The notes below the pieces were generated by a model. It was not told the origin of the DNA and searched no databases. It saw nothing but the letters and a program-made list of their open reading frames with translations. Both the position numbers and the translations under genes were made by a program. From positions 1 to 64,000 of the forward strand of contig CAYFHO010000015.1 of the NCBI GenBank assembly GCA_964342825.1: a DNA stretch of 64,000 nucleotides, read 5' to 3'. Positions 61,620 through 64,000 of this stretch are shown piece after piece (positions within the stretch are counted from its first letter, which is position 1; each line of letters starts with the position of its first letter). This DNA comes from AAA164-E04 sp964342825. GTDB lineage: Bacteria > Verrucomicrobiota > Verrucomicrobiia > Limisphaerales > AAA164-E04.

Positions 61620-62744
61620 TTACTGCGTAAAAGCTGGTAATTTAACGATTTTACCTCCCTTGAGGGCGGACTCGTGAGCACAAATGCCCACACAGGTCCA
61701 GTTGGCCGACTGGCGGGCGTTGGGAAACGGGTCTCTGCCTTCAATCAGGGCACTGACAAATTCGTGCGCCAAATGAGGATGAGATCCACCATGTCCAGCT
61801 CCCTGGGTAAAGCTTAAGTGGGTCTTTTTACCGAGGTCATAGACGCCCTTGGTGGTGAATTGCCTGATACCCTTGGGAAGGCGCGATGCGTAGTCTTTGA
61901 CCTTCACTCGTTTGGGAATTTTGGGCTCTGGCTTCTTGGCTGTATGCAGGACCGGATCTTCCCCCTCGATCAATGGCCATTCAAAAGCCTGTTTATCACC
62001 ATAAACATCAAAACTTTCACGGTATTGCCGCGCTGTGTCGAACAAACTGCGGTAGATGCGGGCACTTAAATCAGAATCTTTAAATTTGATGTGCGTGGTC
62101 TCGACGGCAAATGGAGAATTGTAGTGTTTGATCAAATCCTTGCGAATGGTGCCTGATCCAAAACAGGAGACATATTCTGCAGTATCATTGGTCAGCGCCA
62201 TACAGGGGCCTACACAGTGAGTGGCATAATGCATGGGGGGCAAGCCTGGCCAGTAGTTGGGCCAACCGTCCATGTCCTGCTGGTGACTGGCCTGAAGGAA
62301 TTGGACTTTGCCCAATTTACCCTTCTCATACAACTCTTTGACGTAGAGGAATTCCCGGGCATAAACCACGGTTTCCATCATCATGTATTTGAGACCGGTT
62401 TTTTTACAAAGGTTCACGATGGTCTTGCAATCCGCGGCCGAGGTCGCCATAGGCACGGTGCAGGCCACGTGTTTTCCCGCCTTGAGTGCGGCGATGGATT
62501 GGGCGGCATGGTCAGGAATGGGAGTGTTGATGTGAACCGCATCCACCTCGGGATCTTTGAGCACATCCTCATACTTTTGATACCGCTTCTCCACACCAAA
62601 AGCATCACCTATCGCGTTCAGCTTCTTTTTATTGCGCTGACAAATTGCGTACATGTTGGCATTGGGATGGTTTTGGTAAATCGGAATAAACTCCGCTCCA
62701 AACCCCAAGCCTACAATTGCAATATTGATCTTTTTCCTGCTCAT
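61620..62744 (-). CDS. Gfo/Idh/MocA family oxidoreductase
   Basis: About 374 residues from the ATG at 62744; the upstream frame adds about 19 residues that do not resemble the family. IAIVGLGFGAEFIP is the Rossmann start. AVHINTPIPDHAAQSIAALKAGKHVACTVPM matches the dehydrogenase core, with the usual EKP replaced by TVP: the catalytic-site Lys is missing. The C-terminal domain has MHYATHCVGPCMAL. A missing EKP lysine suggests altered or lost dehydrogenase activity. It precedes the FHS-type transporter on the same strand with a 46-base gap, so the two are likely co-transcribed. Confidence 0.9.
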   Translation of the reverse strand: MSRKKINIAIVGLGFGAEFIPIYQNHPNANMYAICQRNKKKLNAIGDAFGVEKRYQKYEDVLKDPEVDAVHINTPIPDHAAQSIAALKAGKHVACTVPMATSAADCKTIVNLCKKTGLKYMMMETVVYAREFLYVKELYEKGKLGKVQFLQASHQQDMDGWPNYWPGLPPMHYATHCVGPCMALTNDTAEYVSCFGSGTIRKDLIKHYNSPFAVETTHIKFKDSDLSARIYRSLFDTARQYRESFDVYGDKQAFEWPLIEGEDPVLHTAKKPEPKIPKRVKVKDYASRLPKGIRQFTTKGVYDLGKKTHLSFTQGAGHGGSHPHLAHEFVSALIEGRDPFPNARQSANWTCVGICAHESALKGGKIVKLPAFTQ

Positions 62745-62975
62745 AAAATCAAAAACCTCAATCCGGGTTCCTTCCCGGAAAGCACCACCTCCAAGACGCA
62801 ATCAGCCTACGAAAAGGCACGCCTTTTAGGAAAGGTAGAGGCGAAATAAGACCCTGACACCTTGGAACTGTCAATGGAAAACTTGCCAAAACCCCTTCAA
62901 ACAGGGACCTTCAATCCATCAGAACATTCGAAAACTGGTAACGGGAATGGATGGAAGAACGGAAGTGCGATCCCT

Positions 62976-64000
62976 CTACCGAACGCTGGGTGAAGCCTTG
63001 GCCAATTGGTCAAATATGACCAATGCTTCATCAAAGGCACGACGTGCATCGGCACGTTCAGCCGGTTGAATGGTATGACTGCGGTTCCGCCAGAGTTGAT
63101 GGATCGTTTCCGCGCACCACAAGGCACTTTCACGAGAAACACGAATCGGCTTTTCCTGGATGATCACATTCACAGGGTTGGTATGCAATTGAGGAAATTG
63201 TCGCAATGCCACCCAGCTGCTTTGAGCCAATGACACGGAGCATGATATTTCATGTTCCAGGCCGTCGGCTTCAACATCCCATTGATGCAGAGGTTTTCCG
63301 TTCACCACCAATTCAACCCTTCGCTTGCCACCATGGAACAAGCGATTCGGTGGAGGTCCGTGAAAGGTAACCGTATCACCCACATATCGCTCACCACCCG
63401 GTGGGTGAATCAGACCTTGAGCGACGGTCATAGGCGTGATGGCTGCAAAGGCAACTTTTGCCTTAATTTTGACCTCGCCGGGTTCAGACAAGGAAACGTC
63501 ACCAAACCCGGGAGCCATTCCATTGACTGAAAATTGCAAAGCATGAGCAAATCCATCAGAAACATAGGATTTCCCCTGTTTCAAGCCGTTGCACCAATCG
63601 GAATAATCTATAGAATCCCTATTTCCCAATTGAACATATACTCGCCCCTGCCCCACTCGACTTCCACTCATGCAAGGGAAATCCGTTTCTCCACTGACCT
63701 TGAGTGGAAACCCACAGTTCAAAAGATGGTACCACATGTTCCACTCAGGAATGCGTGCGGTGTCCATGGCACTGATGAAATCACAGGCCCCCAACGCTGT
63801 GCTGACGCATATTTCCATGGCTCCAACGCTGTTCATTTCCGGGATCACCCAATTGGGAAGCTGATCGGCCTGCTGATTCATGGTATGCCGCAATTCACTT
63901 TGAGTCAGCATCCGGTCCCTGTCTTCATCGATCTTTGAAAAATCATCAGGCAGCAAAGCGTGTCCAATTTCATCTTCAACCAAAACCCCATCCTGATTGA
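62976..64000 (-). CDS. CehA/McbA-type metallohydrolase domain with EF-hand-like segment, partial
   Basis: The frame stays open to the right edge, so the N-terminus lies outside the window; a TTG at 63983 is not a true start. The sequence nearest the edge reads NQDGVLVEDEIGHALLPDDFSKIDEDRDRMLTQSEL on the minus strand, two EF-hand-like calcium loops. Next come SAMDTARIPEWNMWYHLLNCGFPLKVSGETDFP and VGQGRVYVQL, the end of a PHP/CehA-McbA-type metallohydrolase, then a beta domain (VNGMAPGFGDVSL) and a helical tail with repeated Arg/Ala. It is likely a secreted hydrolase. Confidence 0.8.
   Translation of the reverse strand, partial: NQDGVLVEDEIGHALLPDDFSKIDEDRDRMLTQSELRHTMNQQADQLPNWVIPEMNSVGAMEICVSTALGACDFISAMDTARIPEWNMWYHLLNCGFPLKVSGETDFPCMSGSRVGQGRVYVQLGNRDSIDYSDWCNGLKQGKSYVSDGFAHALQFSVNGMAPGFGDVSLSEPGEVKIKAKVAFAAITPMTVAQGLIHPPGGERYVGDTVTFHGPPPNRLFHGGKRRVELVVNGKPLHQWDVEADGLEHEISCSVSLAQSSWVALRQFPQLHTNPVNVIIQEKPIRVSRESALWCAETIHQLWRNRSHTIQPAERADARRAFDEALVIFDQLAKASPSVR

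Noticed and set aside
62217..62849. 210-codon plus-strand frame opposite the Gfo/Idh gene at 61620-62744
   Set aside because: The opposite strand encodes a full, family-typical oxidoreductase; this frame has no motif and no ribosome site.

Overview
The window looks like a chromosomal stretch of a free-living, Gram-negative member of the PVC group, most likely Verrucomicrobiota. The pointers are a Planctomycete-type cytochrome c/DUF1549/DUF1553 protein followed by its DUF1501 partner, three Gfo/Idh/MocA oxidoreductases with two sugar-isomerase-like TIM barrels, a TIGR04073-type exosortase-associated lipoprotein, a PEP-CTERM anchored protein, and a giant MBG/YDG-repeat secreted protein. A complete Tol-Pal set, LpoB and several lipoproteins show that an outer membrane is present. 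This is inference from gene content; no rRNA or other phylogenetic marker lies in the window.

Layout: 0-3.3 kb holds trhO and a minus-strand surface-polysaccharide pair (Wzx-like flippase and FkbM methyltransferase). 3.4-10.1 kb holds the giant MBG-repeat protein and a small secreted helical protein, each with a clear terminator. 10.4-14 kb has a sugar isomerase divergent from a flavin reductase-gcvT-gcvH run. 14-18.8 kb is a minus-strand metabolic operon (esterase, SIS protein, MetE-like protein, UlaG-like hydrolase) that ends in an orphan DNA methyltransferase. 18.9-22.7 kb has a protein kinase, a beta-propeller protein and a sigma/anti-sigma/periplasmic-sensor trio that resembles Cnr-type metal-sensing systems. 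22.9-31.5 kb has an MFS transporter, a methyltransferase, an acetyltransferase, the PSD1/DUF1501 pair, a small membrane protein and a SUMF1-like protein. 31.7-34 kb is the LpoB/COG3014/YcfL lipoprotein operon. 34.6-36.7 kb has a small helical protein, hisF and a GDPD phosphodiesterase. 36.9-42.7 kb is tolQ-zinc ribbon-tolR-tolA-tolB-pal-tatA-tatC. 42.8-46.4 kb has the TIGR04073 lipoprotein, ispE, Hsp20, another isomerase and a Uma2 protein. 46.6-54.9 kb is the most unusual part: an ECF sigma factor fused to a membrane and toroid-like domain, a Gfo/Idh protein, and a PadR-controlled operon encoding a HAAS-VIT-VWA-PEP-CTERM membrane protein. 55-64 kb has a REP-like palindromic element, a substrate-binding-like remnant, Gfo/Idh proteins, a cyclophilin, an IlvD/Edd dehydratase, an FHS-type MFS transporter and the tail of a CehA/McbA-type protein that runs off the right edge.

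The dominant themes are envelope biology (Tol-Pal, Tat, LpoB, polysaccharide export, sorting-signal proteins), carbohydrate and one-carbon metabolism, and membrane-linked transcriptional control by two ECF sigma factors and one PadR regulator. I saw no tRNA, rRNA, CRISPR array, insertion sequence or prophage.
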